In this document: one piece after another, positions 8,342-16,885 of the stretch
Layout: every line of letters begins with the position of its first letter
Position numbering within the stretch: the stretch's first letter is position 1
Virus record (IMG/VR): IMGVR_UViG_3300027985_000453
Span: 1 to 43,408 of that record
DNA from: a virus
Reading direction: 5' to 3' (one strand)
DNA: 43,408 nt
Program-made: the position numbers and the translations under genes
Notes under the pieces: model-generated
The model's database searches: none
Told to the model about the DNA's origin: nothing
The model's input: only the letters and a program-made list of their open reading frames with translations

Positions 8342-8713
8342 TCAGCTCTTGAACTTGAGAATGGACGCGGCCATAGCTGCGGCGTCGTTTTCGGCTTCAT
8401 CGGTGGCCATCTCGCCGCCGATACCCGGAGTGCCTACCGCCTTCATCGCTTCATGCAGCGGATTGGTGGCAGCATGCTTGAGATCCATGGCCGCAGAAGC
8501 AAGCACCTTGCCGGCCTGGTCTGCGGTCATGTCGGTATCGAGCGCGAGGCTCTTGGCGAGCGATTCGCGACCGATAGCGGCCTCGTGGTTGAGAATGGCG
8601 CCGATACGCCCACGCTCTGCGGTGCGAGCCTCGGCCTTGATCGAAGCAACGTCCACATTGTCAGTGGATTCGGCTTCATTATCCGGGCGATCCCCGGTAG
8701 CGTGATTCGACAT
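8342..8713 (-). CDS. Nu3: Nested scaffold protein (Nu3-like, in-frame internal start, 123 aa)
   Basis: An in-frame ATG at 8713 inside the protease gene is preceded by AGGAGAAAGCTGAA, a much better ribosome site than chance would give. Starting there yields MSNHATGDRPDNEAESTDNV and the helical C-terminal domain only. Lambda makes its scaffold Nu3 the same way from within gene C. Scaffold directs capsid assembly and is removed before DNA entry. Both products share a stop. Confidence 0.75.
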   Translation of the reverse strand: MSNHATGDRPDNEAESTDNVDVASIKAEARTAERGRIGAILNHEAAIGRESLAKSLALDTDMTADQAGKVLASAAMDLKHAATNPLHEAMKAVGTPGIGGEMATDEAENDAAAMAASILKFKS

Positions 8714-9607
8714 TTCAGCTTTCTCCTGGTGTGTCGAGGTTACAATTCGGCCCCTGGTAATGGAGCCAGTTGAAATCTCTCGATTAAGGCGGTCAATTAG
8801 CCTATCTGGCGTCTCGATTCGGTCAGCCAATCCAGCGGCAACAGCCTCCAGCCCCATGAAGGAGCGCGCCTCCGTATCGCGGATCTGCTGTTCGCTTATC
8901 TTTCTATTCTGCGCAACCGCAGAAACGAACATCGAATACAGCCCGTCAATCTCCTTTTGCCATTCGTCGCGCACAGATTCCGGCAGCGGCTCGAATGGAT
9001 TACCATCAATCTTGTGGGCGCCGGCGAAAATGTGCGTCACTTTGATCCCATCAGAATCAAGCGCCCTGCTCATATCAACATGGCGCATCACGACACCAAC
9101 AGATCCGGCCCATCCGGTGCGCGTAATGCTGATGGAGTCGGCGGCGCTGGCGAGCCACATTGCGGCGCTGTGCGCGTGATTGCTGATCGAGGCATGCACG
9201 GGCTTGACGGCCGCAAGTTCGCGAATCTGGTCCGCCATATCATCAACCCCAGCGGCCTCGCCGCCAGGCGAATCGAATTGCAGAACCACAGCCTCTACAG
9301 AGGCATCCCGCTGTGCAGAATCCAGGCGCCGCGCTATCTCCTGATATCCTAGAACATAGCTGCTATCGGCCTCTATGCGGCCACGGTGAGCGAGCACGCC
9401 GAATACGTCTACTACTGCAACCTTGTCAATTACACGATAGCCGGGCTCTTTCCATTCGCCTTTGCTGGTCGTGTATAGGCCATGTGCAGGCCGATCGATA
9501 TCGACGCCTAGCCTGCCACTCAAACCATAGATGATCGCATCCAGCTTTGATGGGTGGATCAATAGCGGAGTATTGAAAATTCGGCTCGCGATATGCGGTA
9601 GTTTCAT
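8342..9607 (-). CDS. C: Head maturation protease, S49 family, with C-terminal scaffold region (421 aa)
   Basis: The N-terminal 290 residues are an S49 (SppA/lambda gpC) peptidase. VVLQFDSPGGEAAGVDDMA begins near residue 108. The nucleophile is Ser147 in SNHAHSAAMWLA and the general base is Lys199 in GAHKIDGNPFEPLPE. The protein processes itself, the scaffold and the portal during head assembly. The last 123 residues are Ala/Glu-rich helix, as in lambda Nu3 scaffold, with an internal start described separately. The gene lies between the portal and decoration genes, as in lambda. Confidence 0.92.
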   Translation of the reverse strand: MKLPHIASRIFNTPLLIHPSKLDAIIYGLSGRLGVDIDRPAHGLYTTSKGEWKEPGYRVIDKVAVVDVFGVLAHRGRIEADSSYVLGYQEIARRLDSAQRDASVEAVVLQFDSPGGEAAGVDDMADQIRELAAVKPVHASISNHAHSAAMWLASAADSISITRTGWAGSVGVVMRHVDMSRALDSDGIKVTHIFAGAHKIDGNPFEPLPESVRDEWQKEIDGLYSMFVSAVAQNRKISEQQIRDTEARSFMGLEAVAAGLADRIETPDRLIDRLNREISTGSITRGRIVTSTHQEKAEMSNHATGDRPDNEAESTDNVDVASIKAEARTAERGRIGAILNHEAAIGRESLAKSLALDTDMTADQAGKVLASAAMDLKHAATNPLHEAMKAVGTPGIGGEMATDEAENDAAAMAASILKFKS

Positions 9608-9621
9608 TTTCAGATTATCCG

Positions 9622-11169
9622 CTACGCGGCTTCCTCTTGTTGGTCGTCCTGTATTTGAGCTGATAGGTCAATATCTTGCAGCCCAAGCTCTTCAATCAAT
9701 CGCTTTTCACGGGCGCGCTGCATTAGCACTTCCTCGTAATCCTCGCCCTGCTCCGCGCAATACTGCTCCAGCGTTTTACGATTTGCAGAGATCGCGACAG
9801 TGGCCGCGTTTTCCTCCTTGAGCGGGTCAATCTGCCCCTTCCCTGGACCAATCCAGCGCGATCCAGTCCATGCGGTTTTTGCTATCCGAAAATCAGGAGC
9901 GCCACGCGGCAACTCCCAATCGCCCTTATAGTAGTCCTCTTCTAGCCAAAGTGCATACTCTTGCCTTGCATATTCTGCGGCTATTGTCTCACGTCTAGCA
10001 CTAAAATGCTTCCATGCCTGCATTTGGCCAGATCTAGCGCCGCTGTAATTCGTTTTCGAATTATCGCGGCTGAGCATATCCACCGGCAGATTCCATCCGG
10101 CCGCAAGGTGGCGCAAAAACGCATCTTCAAACGGGGCGAAGTCGCTTTGATCTGATGGGCGATTTAGATTCAGCTTCTCGCCTGGGAACAGGTGAGGAAT
10201 CTTGATCCCGTCGAAACGGATATCCGCCCCAGAGTGGTAATCCAACACGTTTTCGATATATGCGGCGGCCTGCTCGCTCATATCGCCGCCCCCAAGTGCA
10301 TCAAGTGCGGTAGATAGCTCAGACTCGATCACGGCCGCATACATGCTTTGCACGATCGCGCTTTCTAGCCGCACCTGTTCGTATCTATCGAGCTTTTTGT
10401 TTGTGATGATCGAGGCGACGGCTTTTGAGATTCCGCGCGTTTGGCCGGCCATGTCCTGGTCATAGATATGGATTACATGTCTGCGCCCCCAAGGAGTGCG
10501 AGTAGGAACGCGCTTCCATTCATCTGAATAACGCAAAAACCCAGGAACATCATTCGGATGGCGCTCGCGAATCCAGTAGGCAACTGGGGCGCCATATTTA
10601 TTCAGCTCGATCCCGCCGCGAAGCGTTGCGGTGTCAGGCCGATTCTCTGGGTTGCTCAGTCGGTCAATACTGACCATCTGAATAGCGGTATTCCAGTAGC
10701 TACGGCCTGGAATCCATTCGGCAACAGCTAGGATCTCACCGTTAATGAGATAGGATGCGTACCCCTGCCATAGTCGACCAGCAAGCGTTAGACGCTCGCC
10801 TGCATCGCTCATTTTGTCAATATCGTATGCCCACGTCCTAAATCGTGGCTCGATAATTCGCGACCATTCCTGAGCCCATTCCGCAGTCTGCCCGAGCATT
10901 CGGTAATCAGGTTTAGCGACAAGGCGAAGGCCTGCGCCGATCACGTTGTCAAGGTGCAGATTCACCGCACCGGACGCCATGCCATAATTGCGCGTCAGAT
11001 CGCGCATCCTGGCCACGGTCGTGTCACGCTCAGGCAGAATTTCAGCGTCAGCAGATCGCAGAAGCGGATTCCACGAAACCAGCTCGCGATTGAATCGGTT
11101 TCCGGCCTGATACGCGCTAGACGCGGACATCGGCTTTCCGTGCTGGTCTAGGATGCTGATATCAGCCAT
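9622..11169 (-). CDS. B: Portal protein, lambda B family (515 aa)
   Basis: The start is ATG 11169 (MADISILDQHGKPMSASSAY), which overlaps the gpW-like stop as TGATG. Family landmarks include ERDTTVARMRDLTRNYGMAS, WRLFxx-like turns absent here but GRLWQGYASYLINGEILAVA and HIYDQDMAGQTRGISKAVAS present, and HLAAGWNLPVDMLSRDNSKT, which is typical of lambda-type portals. It forms the dodecameric ring that gates DNA entry and docks terminase. Length is close to lambda gpB (533). Confidence 0.93.
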   Translation of the reverse strand: MADISILDQHGKPMSASSAYQAGNRFNRELVSWNPLLRSADAEILPERDTTVARMRDLTRNYGMASGAVNLHLDNVIGAGLRLVAKPDYRMLGQTAEWAQEWSRIIEPRFRTWAYDIDKMSDAGERLTLAGRLWQGYASYLINGEILAVAEWIPGRSYWNTAIQMVSIDRLSNPENRPDTATLRGGIELNKYGAPVAYWIRERHPNDVPGFLRYSDEWKRVPTRTPWGRRHVIHIYDQDMAGQTRGISKAVASIITNKKLDRYEQVRLESAIVQSMYAAVIESELSTALDALGGGDMSEQAAAYIENVLDYHSGADIRFDGIKIPHLFPGEKLNLNRPSDQSDFAPFEDAFLRHLAAGWNLPVDMLSRDNSKTNYSGARSGQMQAWKHFSARRETIAAEYARQEYALWLEEDYYKGDWELPRGAPDFRIAKTAWTGSRWIGPGKGQIDPLKEENAATVAISANRKTLEQYCAEQGEDYEEVLMQRAREKRLIEELGLQDIDLSAQIQDDQQEEAA

Positions 11170-11381
11170 CAATACACTACCCGTCCAGGCGCCCGACGAA
11201 TGATTGTAGATCCGCCACATTCAGCCTCAAGCTCGGCTACATAGACACGCAACGCGCCAATGTCGGCCGGCTTTTTTTCGACTGTCTGGCCGTCAACAGT
11301 AACGCGCACGACCGCAGCGCCAAGTTGCAATTTATGCAGTGCGTCTTTAGCCTCAGCGAGCTTCGTTGCGCAATCGGTCAT
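11169..11381 (-). CDS. W: Head-tail connector, gpW-like (70 aa)
   Basis: A 70-residue protein (lambda gpW is 68) that starts MTDCATKLAEAKDALHKLQL. It has two helices around a beta hairpin (VRVTVDGQTVEK) and ends GRVVY. gpW binds the portal after packaging and prepares the head for tail joining. The gene overlaps both neighbours by 1-4 bases between terminase and portal, exactly the lambda order. Confidence 0.88.
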   Translation of the reverse strand: MTDCATKLAEAKDALHKLQLGAAVVRVTVDGQTVEKKPADIGALRVYVAELEAECGGSTIIRRAPGRVVY

Positions 11382-13273
11382 TTGTTCAGCTTTTTAGCCA
11401 ACTCTGCCAGGGACGCCCTATCATAGTGCCCATTATCGGTTTCTGCAAGTTTTGCAAAATTCAGCCCGAAATGCTGTTGAGCAATTCTGATTGCGGCGAG
11501 GGAATATACTGAGCAATCCCACGGCTCCTGTCTCCTGCTTTTGTCTACCCATACCAAGCGCCGGCCATGCTCGGTCTGTTTGGTGATTCGCTCCTCGTTT
11601 GTGAGCTGCTTAAAGTAGAGCTCATCAAACTCATCAGATATCGGCCAATGCCAATACCCCGGACCTGGCTCCATGATTTCCATTCGCTGGTATAACAGGT
11701 CCTTTGCCGTGTCGGTCCCAACCTCTGTGAGATAGACACCCTTTGCGTTGCGTTTGCGCGGGAAGTTCGCCACCGGCTTACCGTAGGTATTTGCGCCGCG
11801 CACGGGGATCAGGAATCTAATCCCCATTCGCCTGGAGAACGCTGTAACCTCATCCGAATAATGCCCGCCGAAATCGTGGCACCCAATCACCGCATTCAGA
11901 ATAGTCCCATCCGATTTGACGAATGTGCGCCGTAATCTATCCGCCAGCCTATCCCATATCTCAGGGCGCGACGGATCACCATACAGCCGCTCATAATGCA
12001 GCCCCCAGCGCTCCTCTCCGACTCCCCATCCATCCCACTGGATCTCGAATCTATCGTCCTGTGTATCGACACCGAATGAGATAGCCAGTACGCCATCAGG
12101 CACCTCGGCCTTGTAATGTTCGCGGCGACGATAGAGTATCTGATGGTCCGCCTGCTCCCCTACATCATCCTCCCACGGCTCTCCTAATGTCGTGTTCACA
12201 AAGACTTTTAGCTTTTCAGGATCTCGCTTTGCCTGCAAAAACTCACGCACGATTTTTGCCCATGTGGTTTGCGGGCTGTATGCCGTCCAAATGTGGAACG
12301 CAATAGATTGTGGCGGGTCGATAAACGCCCCGTCTTTGTCTCTGAAGTGCCCGTCGTCGTCTATCCATTTGCCGCCATCAGCAACCCATCGGCCGCGATG
12401 CCAGATATCTAGGTAATCGCGCTGCTCGAACAGGGACGCACATGATGGGCACATGTGCTTAACCGTATCTGGATCGTTGTTTATCCACTTGAAGCCGTGG
12501 TTATTATCTGGGCCTCCCCACGTTAGCTGTATCATCTCTCCGCAATGCTGGCACGGAATATGGTAGCGTAGGAATAGATCTGCCTCTTCTGCCGCGGCCG
12601 CGATCTGTGAATCCCGCTTGAGCTTCGGAGTTGACCCTGCAATCAATTTCGGGAATGTCGCGCCCTCCAATCGCTTCCTTGCAAGCGATCGCGCATCGCC
12701 CTCCATTTCAATGTTTCGATCGAACCCGTCTAGCTCGTCAAGGTATCCAACGTCAACCGAAATGCGGCGATAGTTTTTTGCCGCTTTGCCGCCACGAATA
12801 TGAATAGTTGATCCGGTAAATACCTTTTGGCGTAGCGTATTGTATTTGGATCGCGTGTTGTACCACGGAAAGACATTACGCACGGCCGGCACGTCTCTCA
12901 ACATTGGATCAAGTTCGGTTTTTACAAACTCGTCAGCATCATCGTCCACCGGCTGCCAAACTGCTTGGTTGCGTCGTTTGTGCTCCGCGAAATACCCCAT
13001 CGCCGCTAGGATGATCTTGGTATATCCAACGCGGGCCGACTTGATGAATGTAACATCAAGAATATCGTCGTTAGATATAGCATCCATAATGCCGATCTGG
13101 TACGGGAAAGCCTCCCAAGCACCTTCGACATAGCTGGACTCTGCGGATAGATAGAAATTCTCAGCCGCCCATTCTGAAAGGCGCAATGGCTCAGGCTTTC
13201 TAAGCGTGCGAATCCCTCGCTCTATAGCTGCCATGATCTCAGATATTTGATTAGAGGTGACGCTATTCGTCAT
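11378..13273 (-). CDS. A: Terminase large subunit, lambda gpA family (631 aa)
   Basis: The packaging ATPase and cos nuclease. The deviant Walker A of the gpA family is at residues 78-86 (KSARVGYTK), and the Walker B-like VGYLDELDGFD is near 175-185. A pair of Cys motifs (CQHCGEM and CPSCASLF) probably binds zinc. The C-terminal half, with SFGVDTQDDRFEIQWDGWG and GCHDFGGHYSDEVTAF, is the nuclease. Length agrees with lambda gpA (641). It overlaps the small subunit gene by 11 bases. Confidence 0.95.
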   Translation of the reverse strand: MTNSVTSNQISEIMAAIERGIRTLRKPEPLRLSEWAAENFYLSAESSYVEGAWEAFPYQIGIMDAISNDDILDVTFIKSARVGYTKIILAAMGYFAEHKRRNQAVWQPVDDDADEFVKTELDPMLRDVPAVRNVFPWYNTRSKYNTLRQKVFTGSTIHIRGGKAAKNYRRISVDVGYLDELDGFDRNIEMEGDARSLARKRLEGATFPKLIAGSTPKLKRDSQIAAAAEEADLFLRYHIPCQHCGEMIQLTWGGPDNNHGFKWINNDPDTVKHMCPSCASLFEQRDYLDIWHRGRWVADGGKWIDDDGHFRDKDGAFIDPPQSIAFHIWTAYSPQTTWAKIVREFLQAKRDPEKLKVFVNTTLGEPWEDDVGEQADHQILYRRREHYKAEVPDGVLAISFGVDTQDDRFEIQWDGWGVGEERWGLHYERLYGDPSRPEIWDRLADRLRRTFVKSDGTILNAVIGCHDFGGHYSDEVTAFSRRMGIRFLIPVRGANTYGKPVANFPRKRNAKGVYLTEVGTDTAKDLLYQRMEIMEPGPGYWHWPISDEFDELYFKQLTNEERITKQTEHGRRLVWVDKSRRQEPWDCSVYSLAAIRIAQQHFGLNFAKLAETDNGHYDRASLAELAKKLNK

Positions 13274-13748
13274 TCGGAGCCCAATCGGCTATTAGGCTTT
13301 GAACATCAGCCGCCGCATTTTGCGCTTTAACAATTTCGCGCTTCATGATTTCGACTTCTGCCGCTGTTAGCTTTGGCAGCCTTCGCCGCACCTTTGCCGG
13401 GATCGAGTCAAGAATGGCGCTTATGCGAGTTCCGACATTGCCTAGCACTGATTCGATCACAGAAATCGGCGCAAGCTCGCGCATTAACTGCAACTTTTTT
13501 AGCTCTTTCAGCGCGGTATCTGCGTCAAGATTGCGACGCCTGGAATCATCAAGCGATCCATCTTCTATTTCCGGCCTTATTTGACGAGACGCGCGCCCCC
13601 TTAGGTGGCGAATATATGCGATTCGGCACGCATCAACGTCATAACCGCCAGATCCTTTAGACGCAGGCAAAACACCTTGTTTCAAAAGATTACGAACCTG
13701 CCTTTCGTCTAAATCGATATTGGCACCTACTTCTTTTTGTGTCGCCAT
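13263..13748 (-). CDS. Nu1: Terminase small subunit, Nu1-like (161 aa)
   Basis: An N-terminal winged helix-turn-helix (ATQKEVGANIDLDERQVRNL then QGVLPASKGSGGYDVDACRI) binds the packaging site. A long central helix rich in Lys, Leu and Glu follows, with a C-terminal segment that should contact gpA. Length is near lambda Nu1 (181). Its place just before gpA is diagnostic. Confidence 0.88.
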   Translation of the reverse strand: MATQKEVGANIDLDERQVRNLLKQGVLPASKGSGGYDVDACRIAYIRHLRGRASRQIRPEIEDGSLDDSRRRNLDADTALKELKKLQLMRELAPISVIESVLGNVGTRISAILDSIPAKVRRRLPKLTAAEVEIMKREIVKAQNAAADVQSLIADWAPNDE

Positions 13749-13860
13749 GATCGATTAGAATATAAAGGAACCGGAATAGCCCATAGAAAAAACTCATAAG
13801 TAGCCAGAAATCGGGCCTCGAATTACCCTCTATAGACGTTTTTACCTGGTAGTACCTTGA
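13749..13860. other. Non-coding gap upstream of the terminase genes; candidate cos region
   Basis: In lambda the cos site lies directly before Nu1. This 112-base gap is the equivalent place and is more AT-rich than its surroundings. I cannot identify a cohesive-end sequence, and the 144-bp terminal repeat of the contig lies elsewhere, inside the tape measure gene. The call is therefore positional only. Confidence 0.3.
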
Positions 13861-14580
13861 TCATTTTTCACTTGACAAGGCCTCATCGAGCGCCTTTCCG
13901 AACTCCTCCTGGTAATATTTTTCTGTCGCATCACCGGCGATGCCGTAGAAGTCGAATTCTTCCGAATAGTTCGGCGTCTTGATCGCCATCAGCACTGGCA
14001 TTAAACCTCCATTGGTACGCTCGTATACCCCTCTCGCAAGATGTCCACCTCGCGAAAAGAAGTAGCGCATTGTTCGAGACGACCCACGTGATGTCTTCGA
14101 GGACCTCTGATACTTATCGTTCTGAGCGCCAATCCCACTCAGTATCTGCTGTACCTGCCCGCGGCTTTGGTTGCCGTATTGGTCTAGCCTTGCGCCCTGC
14201 CCTGGTGCCAGGTATTCATCGTTACCAAGCAGCCCTGCCGCGCGCATCAGCACCTCGCTACGCTTCAAGCTGCGCAGCCCGCCGTAAACGTGCGGACCCA
14301 TGATTTTCGTCGCAGGGTTCCCTTTGTAGGTCTCGTCCTTGAACAGGACGGAGGCAATAGGCATTGCCTTGGTAGCAGGCTTCACCCGCAGTGACGACAT
14401 CGTGTACGGGGTTGGTCGATCGAATGTCCTGCTGATCGCATCCTTGAGGTCATCATCCGCGATACGCTTCGCCGTTCTCGTCAGCGCCAGAACCGAGGCA
14501 AACCGCGCCTGTTTCTCTGCGCCTTCCAAAAAGTCTGCGGCGTCCTTCAGGTTGTGCGTTATCTTGATGGCCTCTAACAT
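13861..14580 (-). CDS. Tail completion or minor tail protein, gpZ-like (239 aa)
   Basis: The ATG at 14580 overlaps the holin stop (TGATG). The N-terminal region (FLEGAEKQARFASVLALTRT, then DDDLKDAISRTFDRPTPYTM) resembles the helical start of gpZ-type tail completion proteins, which begin with a run of Ala-rich helix and a Thr-Arg segment. The C-terminal half contains RYFFSRGGHLARGVYERTNG and a likely beta region. The placement between holin and terminase is unusual for such a gene. Family assignment is tentative. Confidence 0.45.
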   Translation of the reverse strand: MLEAIKITHNLKDAADFLEGAEKQARFASVLALTRTAKRIADDDLKDAISRTFDRPTPYTMSSLRVKPATKAMPIASVLFKDETYKGNPATKIMGPHVYGGLRSLKRSEVLMRAAGLLGNDEYLAPGQGARLDQYGNQSRGQVQQILSGIGAQNDKYQRSSKTSRGSSRTMRYFFSRGGHLARGVYERTNGGLMPVLMAIKTPNYSEEFDFYGIAGDATEKYYQEEFGKALDEALSSEK

Positions 14581-14936
14581 CACCGCCCGTCCCTATCCTT
14601 CTCACTCACCCGTACCACCTCCCTACCATCCAGCCCACTCAATGTGTTGATGCGGGTCATGACGATGCGCTCGTAGATGGCGATCGTCTTGGTACCGAGC
14701 CCACCAGCCACGGCGCTACAGATCATCGATGCCTCATAGCCGAGCTGGAAGTAACTGCAGCCAAGGATTGTTAGCAGCCCGGCAAGCAGCGATGCGGCAA
14801 GGGTGAGCGCAGCATCGAGGACGGCAAAGCGCACCTGCCCCGAGCGCACGCGCTCGAAATACATCACCAGGCTAGACCAACTGGCGAGCACCAGACCGAA
14901 CGTCCAGTGCCACAGGTCTGGGTTCTTCTCAGGCAT
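14580..14936 (-). CDS. Holin (118 aa)
   Basis: Three hydrophobic segments can be drawn: LWHWTFGLVLASWSSLVMYF, VLDAALTLAASLLAGLLTIL, and SYFQLGYEASMICSAVAGGL. A charged C-terminal tail ends in REVVRVSEKDRDGR. This is the size and shape of a class I or LydA-like phage holin, which makes timed holes in the inner membrane. It follows endolysin and lipoprotein genes in a lysis cassette. The subfamily is not certain. Confidence 0.75.
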   Translation of the reverse strand: MPEKNPDLWHWTFGLVLASWSSLVMYFERVRSGQVRFAVLDAALTLAASLLAGLLTILGCSYFQLGYEASMICSAVAGGLGTKTIAIYERIVMTRINTLSGLDGREVVRVSEKDRDGR

Positions 14937-14939
14937 GGC

Positions 14940-15554
14940 TTACGGCGTCCCTGCGGGATAGGTGCCATTGAACATGTACTCCGGCATCCAGCTCGGGGTT
15001 ACCAGATACTCTGGCGGCCACGCAGGAACTGGGTATCCGTACGGCTCGGCGGTGGCATTGTTCATGTTGTTCTGGTGGGTCGACTGGTCGTTGCCTACGT
15101 TATCAAGAGCGGTGTTGTAGCTCCCCTCGATGTGGGTTCCCTGGATCTGCCCGGCGATCCCTCCGATGGTCTCCCACATCCGCCCGTCGGTGGTCGCCCT
15201 GACCTTGCCAAGCTCGATGTTGGCCTGCTGGTTGTGGTAATTCATCACCGCCTGTCCGGCGACTGGAACGGTGGCGGAGATGGCGGTCTGCAGCACGCCC
15301 ACCCCCAGCTCCTCGCTGGTACGGATCGAGCCGACGGCGGAGATCCATGCGGTATAGGCCTGGTTCTCCCGCTCCAGCCTGAGCACTCCACCGCCAGCGA
15401 GCGGAATCTCGTCGGTCACGGTCGGGCTCGGCACCTCAACCGAGCGCAGCAGCGCCACCTTCTCGGCGGTGCTTACGCACGCCCCTAGCAGCGTAGCCGC
15501 CATGGCCGGCGCGAGGCCGACCGCCAATCGAATCATCCGATGTTTGGCGTTCAC
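14940..15554 (-). CDS. Lysis-cassette lipoprotein (204 aa)
   Basis: The start is GTG 15554, with AGGAGGTGA upstream, in a GTGA overlap with the endolysin stop. The signal peptide MNAKHRMIRLAVGLAPAMAA ends in a lipobox LGAC with Cys26. The mature protein has an alpha-helical middle and a Pro/Tyr/Trp-rich tail (YGYPVPAWPPEYLVTPSWMP). Lipoproteins beside holin and endolysin are often outer-membrane spanin subunits. This one is larger than Rz1 and has no partner i-spanin beside it, so spanin is only a suggestion. Confidence 0.65.
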   Translation of the reverse strand: MNAKHRMIRLAVGLAPAMAATLLGACVSTAEKVALLRSVEVPSPTVTDEIPLAGGGVLRLERENQAYTAWISAVGSIRTSEELGVGVLQTAISATVPVAGQAVMNYHNQQANIELGKVRATTDGRMWETIGGIAGQIQGTHIEGSYNTALDNVGNDQSTHQNNMNNATAEPYGYPVPAWPPEYLVTPSWMPEYMFNGTYPAGTP

Positions 15555-16060
15555 TGGGTCACCTCCTGATGGATCTTGATCGCCTCTCTGGTGGTGCGGA
15601 TCAGCCTCGCGAGCCACCCATCAATGAACCTTTCCTGGCGAGGATCGTTTCGCGCCAGGTTGAAATAGAGTCGTCCGCGGGCGGCCATGTACCGATCCAG
15701 CGCAGGACACCCTGCGGCGACCGCCGCCTCCGCGGTGCGTGGCCCGACCTCGCCGTCCTCCTTCGCACCAACCGCACGCTGCAACATCTTGGAGGCGGTA
15801 CGCACCCCGTGGTTGACTACCCCGTCGAACAGGACCACCGCCAACGCCGGCGGCAACAGCTCGCAACCAGCCGCCGTCCAGTAGTCGCGGTGGTAGAGCT
15901 GGATCGCGTCGTCTTCCGTCAACGCCGCGATATCTAGCGTCGGATAGGACCTCTTGGAGATCCCGTACTTGGTGAACCCGCCACGGTCTGCGGCGTCGTC
16001 ACTCAGCACCCCCTCGGACCTGAGTACCGCCTGCACTGCGAGGTAAAACAACTTGGTCAT
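15551..16060 (-). CDS. Endolysin, GH108 N-acetylmuramidase (169 aa)
   Basis: The N-terminal half is a glycoside hydrolase 108 lysozyme. Its catalytic Glu16 is in RSEGVLSDDAADRGGFTKYG, followed by LDIAALTEDDAIQLYHRDYW. The C-terminal half (LFDGVVNHGVRTASKMLQRA through GEVGPRTAEAA) matches the peptidoglycan-binding domain that accompanies GH108. It cuts the glycan chain at lysis. There is no signal peptide, so export relies on the holin. Confidence 0.93.
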   Translation of the reverse strand: MTKLFYLAVQAVLRSEGVLSDDAADRGGFTKYGISKRSYPTLDIAALTEDDAIQLYHRDYWTAAGCELLPPALAVVLFDGVVNHGVRTASKMLQRAVGAKEDGEVGPRTAEAAVAAGCPALDRYMAARGRLYFNLARNDPRQERFIDGWLARLIRTTREAIKIHQEVTQ

Positions 16061-16091
16061 GATCTTTCCTCCGGCCGGGGGGCGCTGATGG

Positions 16092-16685
16092 TTACCGGAC
16101 CAACCCGAGGTCGATGATGCTTCCCGCGATCCCGGCGAGCCCCAGGGCGGACTGCAAATACGGGGTCACGTCGGCACGCTCACCCAGCTCCCGCAGCTTC
16201 AGCAGGCTCACCCGCAACCGCTCGGACGATGCCCAGAAGGCCTCCAGCTGGTTGATGCGCGGCTGGTCGATCTCGGCCCGGTGGGCGCTCACGATGGCGT
16301 AGGATGAGTCCAGCGCGGCGAGCAGGTCGTCGATGTTGCTGGCCACCTTCACCGCGTTGACCACGGCGCCGACGGTTCCGGACTTGGCGAGGTTGCGCGC
16401 ACCGTCCCGGACGTCGTTGATCACCGCCAGGTTGAGGGTTAGGGAGTTCCACTCCTCGGCCGAGTAGTCGCCCTGCGGGGCCTCCGCCATCGCGTTGACG
16501 CGGGGGAGCTGGGCGTCGATCGCCTTGATGGACTGGGCCAGGGAGATGGCGTCGTATGTGAATGTGATCGCCCCAGCGGCGGTCGCGGAGGTCTCGCTTG
16601 GGGACGGCTCATTACAGCCCACCAGGCCGACGGCCAGGGCGAGCATGAGTGCGGGGGCGAAAAAGATTGTCTTGATACGTGTCAT
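16092..16685 (-). CDS. Lipoprotein at the head of the late operon (197 aa)
   Basis: The signal peptide (MTRIKTIFFAPALMLALAVG) ends in a lipobox LVGC with Cys24. The rest is Ala/Leu-rich helix with no recognisable domain. The ATG has CCGGAGATCATC before it. It is the first gene after the pR'-like promoter and terminator. It may act in lysis or in superinfection exclusion at the envelope; neither can be shown from sequence. Confidence 0.7.
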   Translation of the reverse strand: MTRIKTIFFAPALMLALAVGLVGCNEPSPSETSATAAGAITFTYDAISLAQSIKAIDAQLPRVNAMAEAPQGDYSAEEWNSLTLNLAVINDVRDGARNLAKSGTVGAVVNAVKVASNIDDLLAALDSSYAIVSAHRAEIDQPRINQLEAFWASSERLRVSLLKLRELGERADVTPYLQSALGLAGIAGSIIDLGLVR

Positions 16686-16745
16686 GATGATCTCCGGGCA
16701 TAAAAAAATCCGAGGCGGGTAGGATGATGGTAGATAGTCAGGCGC

Positions 16746-16768
16746 AAAAAAACCCGCTTTCGCGGGTT
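16746..16768 (-). terminator. Intrinsic terminator just upstream of the late operon
   Basis: Read leftward, a perfect 7-bp stem (16768-16762 with 16757-16751, loop GAAA) is followed by seven U residues (16752-16746). It stops leftward transcripts between the minus-strand cassette array and the lysis genes. It lies about 60 bases after a sigma70-like promoter, the pR'-tR' arrangement of lambda. Confidence 0.85.
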
Positions 16769-16807
16769 ATTCTGGCCCTATCCATAACCGGCGCCTAGCT
16801 TAGAAAA

Positions 16808-16836
16808 ACAGTACCAAAATTGTGAGCACAGTGCAA
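16808..16836 (-). promoter_or_regulatory. pR'-like late promoter
   Basis: On the minus strand TTGCAC (16836-16831) is separated by 17 bases from TACTGT (16813-16808). The transcript would run into the terminator at 16746 after roughly 50 bases. Late gene expression would therefore need an antiterminator, as in lambda with Q. Confidence 0.65.
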
Positions 16837-16885
16837 GCTCCGTGTTTTGACGCAACAGAATGTGCATGGCATTGATGTTGTTCTG

